A stretch of DNA of 64,000 bases from Blastobasis lacticolella (lineage: Eukaryota; Arthropoda; Insecta; Lepidoptera; Blastobasidae), in contig LR990046.1 in NCBI GenBank assembly GCA_905147135.1, positions 14,662,501-14,726,500 of the forward strand. Reading direction: 5' to 3'. A program made the translations under genes and the position numbers. Below the pieces are notes generated by a model. It made no database searches and was not told the origin of the DNA. It worked only from the letters and a program-made list of their open reading frames with translations. This document shows, one piece after another, positions 25,801 through 36,357 of this stretch; positions within the stretch are counted from its first letter, which is position 1, and each line of letters opens with the position of its first letter.

Positions 25801-28403
25801 ACGATGTCACAGATTAATAGGAAATGAATGCAAAGGAAGCTAAATGTCAAGAATGATCTGTTGAGCGTTTTTTGGTACTTCTTACATTTTTATTGTTATC
25901 GGTGAACGGCAGAAAATTGACACCTTGGGTGACCTAACAAATGTGTCGAAATAATGATACAGTTCGTGACATAGTTTGCTTTGTAACAATTTTCGCTGCG
26001 AGGGGCCACTCTCGCGCCCCACGATGAGTCGGCACTCGCTCGTTACCTGTCATGGTGGCCGATGTCGGCGCTAATGATCCCACAATGTCTTGGCTTTTAC
26101 CTCATTGTGTAAATAAGCACAAAAACCTGTTGAAATATTATGTAGTAATCGACAATATTATATCACTTTACAGTTGTCTGCTCAAACGCAACTGCTCCAG
26201 CTTTGTATCTGCTATTGCTAGTTTTTTTCATTGTTTGGTCGGAATATACACATGATTTAAAATAGACTTTACTTGCACACCCATTCATCCCGGTTCATTG
26301 TTCTTCGAAATTGCTATCAGCTCAGAGTGGCGCTACTAGGCTTTGGCTGTTTTGCCTCGTAACAAAGCTGTGCCTGTGTGTAGCTAGTTTTCCCATTCTA
26401 TTTCCTTACGCGCAATATATAAAATGATTGCAAACGTTAACAATTCCTGGGATTATACCATAGATGTTTCAATTACAAAGAATAAAACAGAGCCAAAATA
26501 AATAAGCATGCCAGTTTCATACAGCGATGCAGTCAATACCATTGAAAGCTTCCTTGTTTTCGCATTGTTGTTTGCCTCGCGTTGTTAACTGGATTTCAGC
26601 GTTTTTATCTGCATTCGCAAATAGATAGCCGATAAAATGATAAAGTGTGTTTAGCCGGTGCTGTTTGCCCGGCAGCGGTTAAAAGGTTTGCGGGTCTCTA
26701 GCGGCCGGTGGTAGGTTGTTTTCATTTGGTTATTTACTTTTAATTTGGCAGCTGGCGGGTGATGCGGCGGCGGCGCGCGGCGCGTGAATAATTGACCGCT
26801 AGGACGCCTGCCGCGGGATGTCGTGCGGCGCGCTGCCACCACCGCTGTTTGCGGACGCGTAATCTCCACCACGTACATGACGTGGTTTAGAACGCATCCG
26901 ACATCCCTCTTGTCTTCACCCGCTGTGCAATTCTTGAATCGCATTGGTCTATGATTTAATCAACTTCTTCGATCAAGAATGTTCCGGTTCCGGTTCGTAG
27001 CGGCAAATAAGAATTTAACGTTTTGATTTAAATTCCCGGCAAACTTGGCGTGGAAAAAGAAAGTTAATTATGTTCAAAACGGAATGACAGTGGAACTCCA
27101 CAGCAAAGACGAAATGTTTCCTAAAATCCTTTGAATGATGAAATAATTGATGAGGTTGCTTTATTTATTCTACCTTTGTTTACGGGTCCGGTGACATCTT
27201 CATTGTTTCTTTTCATTTATGTGAGCTTGTGTCCAATAGCTTGCTAGGCAAAGTTTTCTTGTTATGTTCACAATGTTGTGAAGTTGAAACTTGTGTAATA
27301 TTTTAATGCATTGTGTAATCTTACGCATCTTACAAGGCGTTGTAATGAGTATTGCTGTTGGGCGATATGTGCTGATTATAAAAGTATAATATAACAGTTA
27401 CGATCGCGTATAACCTAATTGGTTTGCAGGTTGGTCGCTTACTTTGTGTTTCGACAGCAGGTTGTTCAGTCGTATCTAGTTTACTATAATTTATACGCGT
27501 AGCATTGGTATTATATGCAAATGTAGAGAGCTGGTTTCGAGGTCGGGGGTGCGACGCGCTCGCGTGCCGGCTGACATTAGCTCGCCGGCTAGAAGTTCGC
27601 GAGGGGTGGCTTATTGTCTCGCGTCTATTAATACCAGTGTTTATGGTAAATTAATTTCTGCAGCCTTCACTATACGAATGAAACTCTGCGTTCGTGGGCC
27701 CTACGGGTTCTGTTGGTGGAACATCATCATTAGTTTTCACTAACTTTATTAAAATTTTCATCTTTTTTTCTATAGCCGCGCTTGGCTTGTATTTAAATAT
27801 TCAAGAGAAAGCGTGCGTTGCACGAATTTCCTTTCTTTTTAAAGTTGATGTCGGAAATAAAAATACTATTTGTATACTGTCTTAACGTACCGCCAACCAA
27901 CCTTATTCACATTGTAGATAGGTACTTTAGGAAAACTGAAATGAAAATGGGTTTCGCGGGTGATGGAATCGGAAATTTTCACAAGTTTTGCCATTGTTTC
28001 GGCATGTCTCTCCCGGGGACGTTCTTTTAAATTGGATTCAAGTTGGAATCACGCACTATTGTGGAGCGTTTCTTTGTTTCACACGGGCGCTCGTGTACCG
28101 GCACAGGCCACACAGCAATAAATCCCTGCCCATAGCCGCGCCGCTGGCAAAGTTTCGCGCACACCTACCCTGCCTCGATGTCGTATTATTCCGATCGTTA
28201 ATTATTATTGAGAGTTCGCTAATTGTTTAGAAGTTTGTATTTTGAGACGAATTGCTTGAATTATTTAAAGAGGAGGAGCTCCCGAATTAGTCTCTTGACT
28301 ATTGATGCCGCCTCGAGCGCCGCTAAGGATTCTCGTGTCTTTTTCGTAGGTTGACTTATGCGTCCGATTGTTAAGGTAATATTGTTAATAATCTAGATGG
28401 AGA
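22833..28403. other. Non-coding with multiple GC-rich islands
   Basis: Islands of high GC lie at about 23070-23190, 23405-23500, 24125-24180, 24740-24870, 25130-25260, 25585-25640 and 26745-26850, typically next to GTAATTA or TTAATTA blocks. Several pairs of overlapping frames on opposite strands (24612-25387, 26651-26944) follow the islands and are explained by composition. No gene is supported. Confidence 0.45.
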
Positions 28404-28545
28404 ATAATCTGGTCCAGGTACTCTTGATAACAGGCTTACGGAGGTCAGGTGGCAGTCACTCTACTGTAAATACCTGATCTGCCAAATTCTGGATCATGGT
28501 CAAGCGTACCCCGAAACTGATACGGCAAAAACACTAGGAAGAAGA
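28404..28545 (+). mobile_element. SINE fragment (3' half)
   Basis: GGAGGTCAGGTGGCAGTCAC and CTGATCTGCCAAATTCTGGA followed by TCATGGTCAAG match the body of the SINE at 6240-6575 in opposite orientation. The tRNA-like head is missing. Confidence 0.7.
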
Positions 28546-29235
28546 ATCTAATCAATCAATAATAACGAATACAACGTAATAGCATAAATGTAGGAACCGA
28601 TAGCGTGAGCTTTTACCCGTGCAGACTTTAGTCTCACACGTGAGTGGATATCCTACCAATAAGAGAAAGCCTGCGTACAAAGCAATAACATTGACGAATT
28701 GTCTATTGAACATTGACAATACTCCATACATTTTTTAAATTTAAGTAATCCTGCTCCGCAAACACATAATATTATTGCGGCGGGTGTGCGGTTGAGGTAT
28801 ACGACTTGTTCAGTCATATAGATAGATAAAGTAATCAACACTTTTTGTGTTTATGATAATAAATCTAAAATGTATAAATATGGTTAACAATTAATTGTTA
28901 GTTGTTGGTATGTTGTGTAACAATTGTGTGTAAATTTAATACATTAACTAACACCATAAACTATAATTACGCCACCAAACCTCAAGAGAACCGGGATTAC
29001 TAGGGATTACAGGATTGCTAGGGCAAATATGTAGATAGCCGATGTCCCCGGACCTATCCGTTATTTTCGTTTATACATTCATGCACCCTGTAGAATGCAA
29101 CAAGCCAGTAAAGTGGGTAGATAGTATCAAATTCGCGAAACAAAACAAACAAATGCATGACCATTCGTTTGCTTCACGTTCAAAAAGCTTTTTCGTTTGG
29201 AAACCGGTCGGTTGGTTTCTGACTGTTCAGAATTC
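28546..29235. other. Non-coding AT-rich stretch
   Basis: No gene is supported. AATTAATTGTTAGTTGTT-type sequence lies near 28890. The CpG-rich block begins at its right end. Confidence 0.45.
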
Positions 29236-29486
29236 GGAAAGTGGGCCGAAAGTAGTGGCGGGCCGGCGCGGGCGGCAAAGCTTTGTGGACGCAGGGCGAC
29301 CGCTGCAGCAACGGTGTTTGTTGACGATGTGGTGGGCGGGCGCGCGGCGGGCGGCGGGCGGGGGCCGCGGGGCGAGCGCGGCAGGTGCGCGGCAGTGCCG
29401 CCAGTCTCGCCGCGCCGCCGGCCGCGCGACATGTAGCTCCGTGCAGTGACTGTGCAGTGTTGTTTACTCCCGAGACTCGCAGCGCC
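29236..29486 (+). promoter_or_regulatory. CpG-rich block upstream of a strong start codon; candidate promoter / 5' UTR
   Basis: The sequence switches from AT-rich to strongly GC-rich at about 29240, with dense CG dinucleotides from 29330 to 29430. It leads directly into CAGCGCCATGG, an excellent translation start context, at 29481-29490. Open frames on all strands here are compositional. The promoter role is inferred from composition and from the start codon. No TATA box was seen. Confidence 0.4.
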
Positions 29487-29699
29487 ATGGTGGTGCTAGA
29501 GGGCGGAGGCGCCCTGCTCGAGCCGGCGCTCGCCCTAGACGGCGCGGCCGCCGCGTGTCTCGAGCGTGCTTACGCACAAGCGGATGTTTCCCTAAAACTT
29601 TTACCAAAAAGATACATAAACTTACACCAGTGGCTTTCGCCGGTGACGACGTCGGTCACCGCCGCTGCTGCTGCCGGAAAGGATCTCAAATTACAAATT
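29487..29699 (+). CDS. Candidate first coding exon, host gene uncertain (possibly a pumilio isoform)
   Basis: From the ATG in GCCATGG the frame reads MVVLEGGGALLEPALALDGA, then AAACLERAYAQADVSLKLLP and on to AAAGKDLKLQI. At 29700 a good splice donor (ATT|GTAAGA) would end the exon after 71 codons in phase 0. The frame could also run on to a stop at 29826-29828 as a 114-residue protein. The start lies inside the only CpG block with a strong Kozak context in this part of the window. The next exon I can support downstream on this strand is the pumilio exon at 50149, which also starts in phase 0. That is compatible with a splice but does not prove one. I do not recognise the peptide. It may belong to pumilio, to another gene, or be non-coding. 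Confidence 0.4.
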
Positions 29700-30905
29700 G
29701 TAAGAAGTAAATCTTTTTTGTTCTGTGAAATTGTGCGGATGGATCCGTGTGAAATCCAACCTCCTAAAATGTACCAAACCGTATCCATAATTCTATACCA
29801 GAAAAACAAGTTTTCGTATCATATGTAAAGTCGGTCGGTTCTCATCTCGTCAACAACACAATGTGCGGAACATATAATTAGATATATTTTTAATTTGATT
29901 ATCCAAAATTATGCACATTTCTAGTAGTTGTTAACGTTATAACTGCGCTGAATTTAAGAATTGTATATTTCGCCTAATAATTGAATTTCCCTCAATTCTT
30001 TAGTGTAATTTGAATTTGTTACGAAGTTCGAAAATTAACCATTACTTCATACCATAGCCTTTGGTGTCCATTTAAAATGTCGTAGTTGAAGTTACTTTAG
30101 TTTACAAATCACAAATCAATACTTAATGTAGATCCCAATCGGGAAGGATATCCTTAACACAGTGGATAAAGTGTTACAAACTATTACTATACATTCGTTA
30201 GAGCCGCGGCTCTATCGTCGTGAAAATTATCCTCTACTACCGCCATAACGTATGCGAAAGGAACCTTAAAAATGCTGTTAAACATTGCAGGTTGATAAAA
30301 ATAGGTATTGTTATCCATTGAAACTTGATCTTTATTGGCGATAGAAACCAAGGCATAAAAATGTTGTAATGTGTTCGTCTTTACCAAAATATAAAACCCG
30401 ATGTTGCGGTAGATACGTTAGCTTGATCTTATATTCACAATACAATATTGTTTACATAATAATTGAAAGTAGGTTCGTTACTTAAAAGTAATCAAAATTT
30501 TAATTAAAATTCTATCGGTTACCAGTGATAGGTTCGTTATTACCCATTTTACACATTCATATCATCACATTAAACCGTTTACCTACTTTCTGTAGTTCAT
30601 ATTCGTCGCACGCAAAATGTACCTAATACGCGTGATTATGATACTAAGATGCGAGTTTTCTAACCGTAACACAGTTTATATTCAAAGTCTGTTTGCACAA
30701 CTCACTGCGAGCGTTAAGATTGAAGATGACTCTGTCATGTGACCATGGACTCGCTTGGTTTTTGGCTATCTTATCCTTCATATCGAAACAACAACGCAAG
30801 CGTTCGTAAGCAGAATCAGATAAGGCGATGGTACCCCTCCAGACGGACTCCTCAGGCATGACAGAGTACTAGCACCAGTAAGAAAGTTATATTTAAAAAA
30901 GTACA
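29700..30905. other. Non-coding
   Basis: AT-rich sequence with no supported gene. It may be intron if the exon ending at 29699 is real. Confidence 0.45.
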
Positions 30906-31110
30906 ATCATCACAGCCCGTAACAGTCCACTGCAGGACTTAGGGCCTCTCCCACGAAAGGGGGGTTATTGCCATAATCTCCACGCTTGGCAGGCGGGTTG
31001 GAGATCGCAGTGTTTAAATATAACAATGGAGAATGCTGCTGCCCATTTTCCAGACTACGGAGACTCTTGATCTTTTGCCTCGAAAACATTAGTCGCCTTG
31101 TACGACACCC
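30906..31110 (-). repeat. Dispersed retroelement-derived repeat, copy 2
   Basis: The + strand contains ATCATCACAGCCCGTAACAG, TCCACTGCAGGACTTAGGGC, CCATAATCTCCACGCTTGGC and AGTCGCCTTGTACGACACCC. The first three segments are shared with 19261-19415, and the whole is shared with 32205-32400 read on the opposite strand. I recognise the CAGTCCACTGC.GGACT..GGCCTCTCC block as a very common lepidopteran interspersed repeat. It is non-coding here. Confidence 0.75.
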
Positions 31111-32204
31111 ATAAGTGAAGGGGTTGGTGCTATTCTACTCTGCCGGACACCACACGGCCAACACCACACGGCAAAAAAAAGTACAAAGACGTATAGAAAT
31201 GTTAGTTTTTTATTACATGTTTAAAATCGGTTTCGGTTGGCGTACGGCTCGTGTCGTCCGTCTCTCTAGATGCGGCTGCGATTGCGCTTCGTCCGCCTTT
31301 GCTGTCCGGCGGCCGCGGCCGCGCCGGCTATCGCGCGTCCGATCTCGCCCTATTCACCACCAGTCCGGAAAAGCGCTAAATGTATACAGGCTCCACACAA
31401 CCGCCTCACCTGGCTTTTTGAGACTCCGCTCCGCCGCCGCCGCCGCCGTCGTCGAAAACTTACATTAAACAAATTGAATTCCGACTTTGTGTTTCAAATT
31501 TATTTGCTGGGATCGCCGACGTCTTGCACGGGCGTTACGGACAAGATATGATTCAAAATTTTATGAAATCTTTAACGTGAAAAATGTATCTCTCTGCCAG
31601 AGGGCAGAGGTACAAAATAATATCCAGAAAAGTAAAATATAGCGTAGTTAGCTAGTTTGTTGTTTGAAAATAATTGCATTAGGTGTAAAGGTGTAATGTA
31701 ATATGATTTGAGACTCCTGCGCTAATACCTTTGGTGAATTGTGCAAGGGCTATGTGCGTGTGCACCCCCGGCTCGGTTGCCGCAGTGCTCGTTTATTTGC
31801 GCCTTCCCGGCTCTTTTGTTATGCCTCGTTGCTTGTGTCTGCTTTGAAAAATTGTAATGCAGCCACAGCGGCACTGTAGACGCGAGTTGGTCTGGTACGG
31901 ATTGTGCGCGCCGCATGCCACCGGCTGCGCTGCCGCCGCTGAAAACCATAGACCACCTTCTGCCAGCCAGCCGCCACGCTGTTCAAATATACTGTCCATA
32001 CTTTAGCTCAACTGGATCATCGTCAGATAGCGAATCGTAATATAATAAACCCACATTATTATTATCAACAGCCATGGTCGTACGTTACACCTAAAATATG
32101 TCATTTTATTGAATAATAACTAATCATATGATGTATTTATTCGTTTGTTAGTCGTTTCTCGTTTGGTTTAGCTTGCCATGTGGGATTCGATAGAGTGACT
32201 TCGT
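31111..32204. other. Non-coding; GC-rich island
   Basis: GGACACCACACGGCCAACAC at about 31143 looks like another retroelement end next to copy 2. A GC-rich, (CCG)n-like island lies at about 31265-31455. No gene is supported. Confidence 0.4.
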
Positions 32205-32400
32205 GTGTCGTAAAAGCCGACTAAGAGACCTTCGTAGACCAGAAGAAAATGGGCAGCTTCGATTTCTGTTAACTGTTTTTGACACTGCGATCTCCAAGTC
32301 GCCGGAAAATACGTAGAGATTATGGGAAAACCCACTGCTAACGTAAAGAAGGCTCCTGTCCAGTAATAGACTGGTAAGGGCTGTTGGTCTAATGTGATGT
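32205..32400 (+). repeat. Dispersed retroelement-derived repeat, copy 3 (inverted relative to copy 2)
   Basis: GTGTCGTAAAAGCCGACTAA, GAAAATGGGCAGC, ACACTGCGATCTCCAAGTCG, AGAGATTATGGGAAAACCC and TCCAGTAATAGACTGGTAAG follow, in the same order, the reverse complement of copy 2 at 30906-31110. The 88-codon frame on the other strand at 32168-32434 is a by-product of this repeat. Confidence 0.65.
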
Positions 32401-35400
32401 AGGTCAGTTTAGTTCTCAGTGTAATACTTAGCAATACATATATTCAGTGTGTCCTTACTATGGCGCCAAGTTCCAGATGTTAGTTCGCTCAGAGTTATGC
32501 TGTACTATACTAAGTACACCTCTATTATTTAACAATAGGCTTACAGAGTTTTTTGTGTTCTGCTCACCTACAATGGCCATGTAGCTATAATGCTATTTTT
32601 GAAATAAGTAAAAGTCAATATATTTTTTATATTACAATTAATTGTTAAAGTGAACGTAAGAATTAATTGAACAATAAAAAATGGCAATACTCTGAAACTA
32701 TTTTACTGTCAATACATTATATTGTGTGACCCTTGTAAGTTGATTTGCATAAGCGTGTGTGTTGTGTTCGGTGAGCGCCGTACATTACTGCGAGTAGCAC
32801 CGAACAAAGACGGAGGTAACGCTGGCGAGGGCGGAGCGCTCGGGCTGTGGAATACATTAGCCTGGCCGCCGGTGTGGTGCCGGCTGTACGCTCTAATATA
32901 TTTCACTGGCGGTCATTTTCGACAATTAACCACATAAAATAAGTGAAATTATGCATGCGGCCGACGATGGCGTATATCACGTCCAGTTACGGCGCACGAT
33001 ACCTACCTGTACATTCATTATTCAAAGAAATGTTTCGCTCGACCACGCCGCGCCGCGTACGGAAGCGCGGTGATTGATGGACGAGCTCTTTATTCTTGTG
33101 TTCCCTTTATGTTTATGCAATATTTGCACATTAAACGCTATATACAAATCGTTGTTGACGCGGCGAACTACATTGACATCTCGAGTCATCAATTCGGCTT
33201 GAAAGCGTGCATACGGTGCAACACAAGACGTCAGCGATATTCAGTTTGCTGGAAATCTTCCAACGCAGCGATTCAATATTTGCTTTGCATCTAAACATTT
33301 ATTTGAAAGCCTAAATACCCATCGCAAAGGGGACGCCCGAGTCGGACCTTACGGCTTCATTTTCTCGTGCAATTTCCTACAATTTCCGGCCAGCGTTTGG
33401 TACCGCGATGTGCTGGAAAATTATTTTCCTGTAGAGATAATACTTGTCTCGTGGACGTGCAACATTTAATGGTTCCTCCTAACAACAAGTTGAAAGACAA
33501 ACGTTGTACAAAATTGTTTACAGAATAATGACCTGTTACTGTACCGTATATTTGAGCCTTTTGTTGAGGTACCGTAGAAATTACAAAGTAGTGTCATTGA
33601 CAGTGACGGTCTTTACTAACATTGGGTAGTATGGCAATGTATAAGTAAATACAACATTGTGATTCAAGTTCAAGCGCGAGATCAACGTCCTGCGCGGCCG
33701 GTGCCGGCTGATGTTGCGCAACGCGCGGCTGCGCGCGCGCTTGCCTGTGTGATATACTCCTTCACGATTCCACATACTGGCAAATTAAACTACCTCTTTA
33801 TTTTCTTATCCATAGCACAAATAATAAACTCCTCTCCTCTCTGATGATTAGTAAACAAATAACATTATAATAATAACTCTACACCTACATAAACTAGTCA
33901 TAAACACGTGTCAGTTATACCTGTTCAAACTTCGTGAAGATTCAACTTAATGCAAACCTTGACACACGTTTGTGGAGGGAGAACGAACACGCATGAGCTT
34001 CAGACACTATTGAACTCACGACTTTAGTGTATCTGTGCGTGACGTTGCCTTGTTTATATTTATACGTGTCAAATTGGTTACTTGAATGGTGTATTTGATA
34101 AAATTAGACTTGTTTCGGTCACAAAAAGTAATACGTTTTGCAATTGATTGATCTGTCTGTCGCAATTACAAGGCGACGATTGGTGTTCCCTTGTCCGTAT
34201 TGTGTCCGCTGCCACTCGGCATCACCTTGAAGGGTGCGTGAATCAGCAGCGCTCACCGGCGGGCGCGGCGTGACGGCAGTTCAAGAATAGCAACTGCTCT
34301 ATTTAGAGTCCTCGCGCTTGTTTGCCAGCAAAATGTGTCATTGTTAACTAATTTAAGTAACAGCCACTGCCAGCTGTTACGCCACACCGGTGTGTAACAA
34401 CGGGCGCAGCACACTCCGATGCGCTCATTAATCTCCTGGCGATGCGGACACCCTGCGCCCGATCACTTGTCACCGCGGCTTGATCCCCGCTTTTACACGA
34501 CTTCGCAGATCCCCGCCCACGCACGTCCGCGGACCTTGAGCCAAATTACGAGCGAATTGATTCATGACCAACAGTAAACTCCTCCCTACTGGTTTATTAC
34601 CCCTCCACAGCCCTAAGCTCCATCTCTTGCCCCATTTCTTTCTATGAAACAAGTTTTATAGCTCATAATTACTCGCGCTTTCCCCCTTTACTAAAACGCG
34701 GTGATTAGTTATGTATCATTGCCACCTTTTCCATCACCTTTTTCTGGCTTTTCCTTAATGCAAATAAGCAATTTGTATGCACAGAACGAACAAACCATAA
34801 CGAGCTCCATAATGAAGCTGTTTAATTTTTTAGTGAGCGGCGGGTCGTGTAGTTGATAATTTATTAATTAATCTGCGCACGGATTGCAGTGTCACCGGAC
34901 GATGCGGGCCCGCGACATTATAGGTGGAGAGCTGCGTAAACATCACAGTGTAAAACACGATACCGTTTAGCCGGTTAATTAATTGGCGGGGCTGAACTCT
35001 GGTCGAGTGCGGCGGGCCGCCCGCGCCGCTGCCTCGTTACGGGAATAATGAGAGCGACCGGCGCAGCACTGCACAAGTTGTCCCGTGGCCGCCCCCGCGA
35101 CTTAATGCCTACCTGCATTTTTATTGTGCCCTGCAGACGAGTTTTACGAGTTTAATCAACTTCCAATACACCGCTATGAACCATTATTTCTTAGTACACC
35201 GTTTTTTTCACCATCTTTTAAGGTTACAACTGCAAATGTATAGTCACAATACATGCATACCAATGTGATTAGATAATATACATGTAAGTACTCATTTCGT
35301 AGCAATGTGACGTTACTTACATGTAAAGTAAGGCAAGACGTGATTTTGCATAAAGGGGAACTTATTAAGGTGAACTTACCGTTACACTGTCGTAGTAGAG

Positions 35401-35807
35401 CAAGTTGAGACGGTATATTTTAGTTCAGAAAGTGTCTTTAGAGAGTGGATATAATAAATCAAAGGCACCCAAATATTCTCTTCAAAAACTGAGAAACAGT
35501 TAAGTGAATGAGGTGTTGGGTAGCTTTTGGTTAGGTGTAGGGTAAGGTAGGGGTACGAACGAAGTCGCGCCGGCCTACAAGTTTTGATCTAAAAATTTGA
35601 ATACACATTCATATTCGATACAAACAGCGTATCGTTTAATTTCATCGTTTCATTAGACTATTCTGTAGGTGTTCTTTTGCTCCATTCCGTTCGTCATACA
35701 GGGTTTACTGGCGCGGCGTGATTGAGGCTGGGTTGGCGGCGAGACGTCACTTGATTTAATTAAGAGCCGCTATACCGCCCGTACCTCCTGTCCCAAAGCC
35801 TGCACGG
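32401..35807. other. Non-coding with GC-rich islands
   Basis: GC-rich islands lie at about 32800-32890, 33040-33065, 34235-34275 and 34890-35110. The last contains CCGGTTAATTAATTGGCGGG and TAATTTATTAATTAATCTGC nearby. No gene is supported. The right end is the island into which Transib inserted. Confidence 0.45.
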
Positions 35808-35812
35808 CGCCG
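35808..35812. repeat. Target-site duplication, left copy (CGCCG)
   Basis: CGCCG directly abuts the left CACAGTG terminus and is repeated immediately after the right terminus at 38568-38572. A 5-bp GC-rich duplication is the known signature of Transib insertion. Confidence 0.95.
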
Positions 35813-35851
35813 CACAGTGTAGGAATTTCGTGATCTAGCGGGATTTAAATC
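35813..35851 (+). repeat. Left terminal inverted repeat, RSS-like
   Basis: Heptamer CACAGTG (35813-35819), a 23-base spacer (35820-35842), then ATTTAAATC (35843-35851). The heptamer equals the vertebrate V(D)J recombination signal consensus. The terminal nine bases match the RSS nonamer at about five positions. The transposase is expected to bind and cleave here. Confidence 0.92.
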
Positions 35852-36111
35852 AAAATATATTTTTGTAATGATTGATAATATGGTACCACTTATTTATGCC
35901 TAAGACCCTATTTGTTACAGCTACATATTAGAAATTCTTGTAGGTAGGTTAAAAAAAATAATAAAAAATGTTAAAGTGGGTTGATAATAATCGTTGTATC
36001 CTTACAATACGATCAACAACATTGGAGTGTTATCTTCACTTGAAATTACTAATCATATTAACGTACAGTCTTGTTTATTGGTTTATTATCGTATTGCGTA
36101 TATATTTAAAG

Positions 36112-36356
36112 GTAAGTTAGAGTGTATTATTCTTAAATAATAGTTAAACATAGATCTCATAATATCATTTGAAAGCACAGTTAAATTTTGCATTTTTTAG
36201 AAATGATTTACAAATTTAAAGGAGTGTAGAAAAAAATGACCTGAATATCCCGATGTTATTGTTGTTTTATTTTATAGCTTAGACTCCTAACTTTTGAGAA
36301 CAATTGATGCAACTTGCGATTTTGTGCGACCGTCATACATTTTTTTCGGTTTTCAG
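36112..36356 (+). other. Candidate intron in the Transib 5' leader
   Basis: A consensus donor (AAAG|GTAAGT) at 36111/36112 and an acceptor with a pyrimidine-rich tract (TTTTTTCGGTTTTCAG) ending at 36356 would remove 245 bases. The spliced message would place A|ATGACC, the transposase start at 36358, directly after the junction. The in-frame upstream ATG at 36307 would then be intronic. An ATG at 35968 opens a frame of 48 codons to the donor but does not continue in the transposase frame. This is inferred from splice motifs only. Confidence 0.4.
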
Positions 36357-36357
36357 A

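Noticed and set aside
29042..29488. Frames of 79-135 codons around the CpG block
   Set aside because: Open on both strands because the CpG block is stop-poor. Only the frame from the ATG at 29487 has a good start context.
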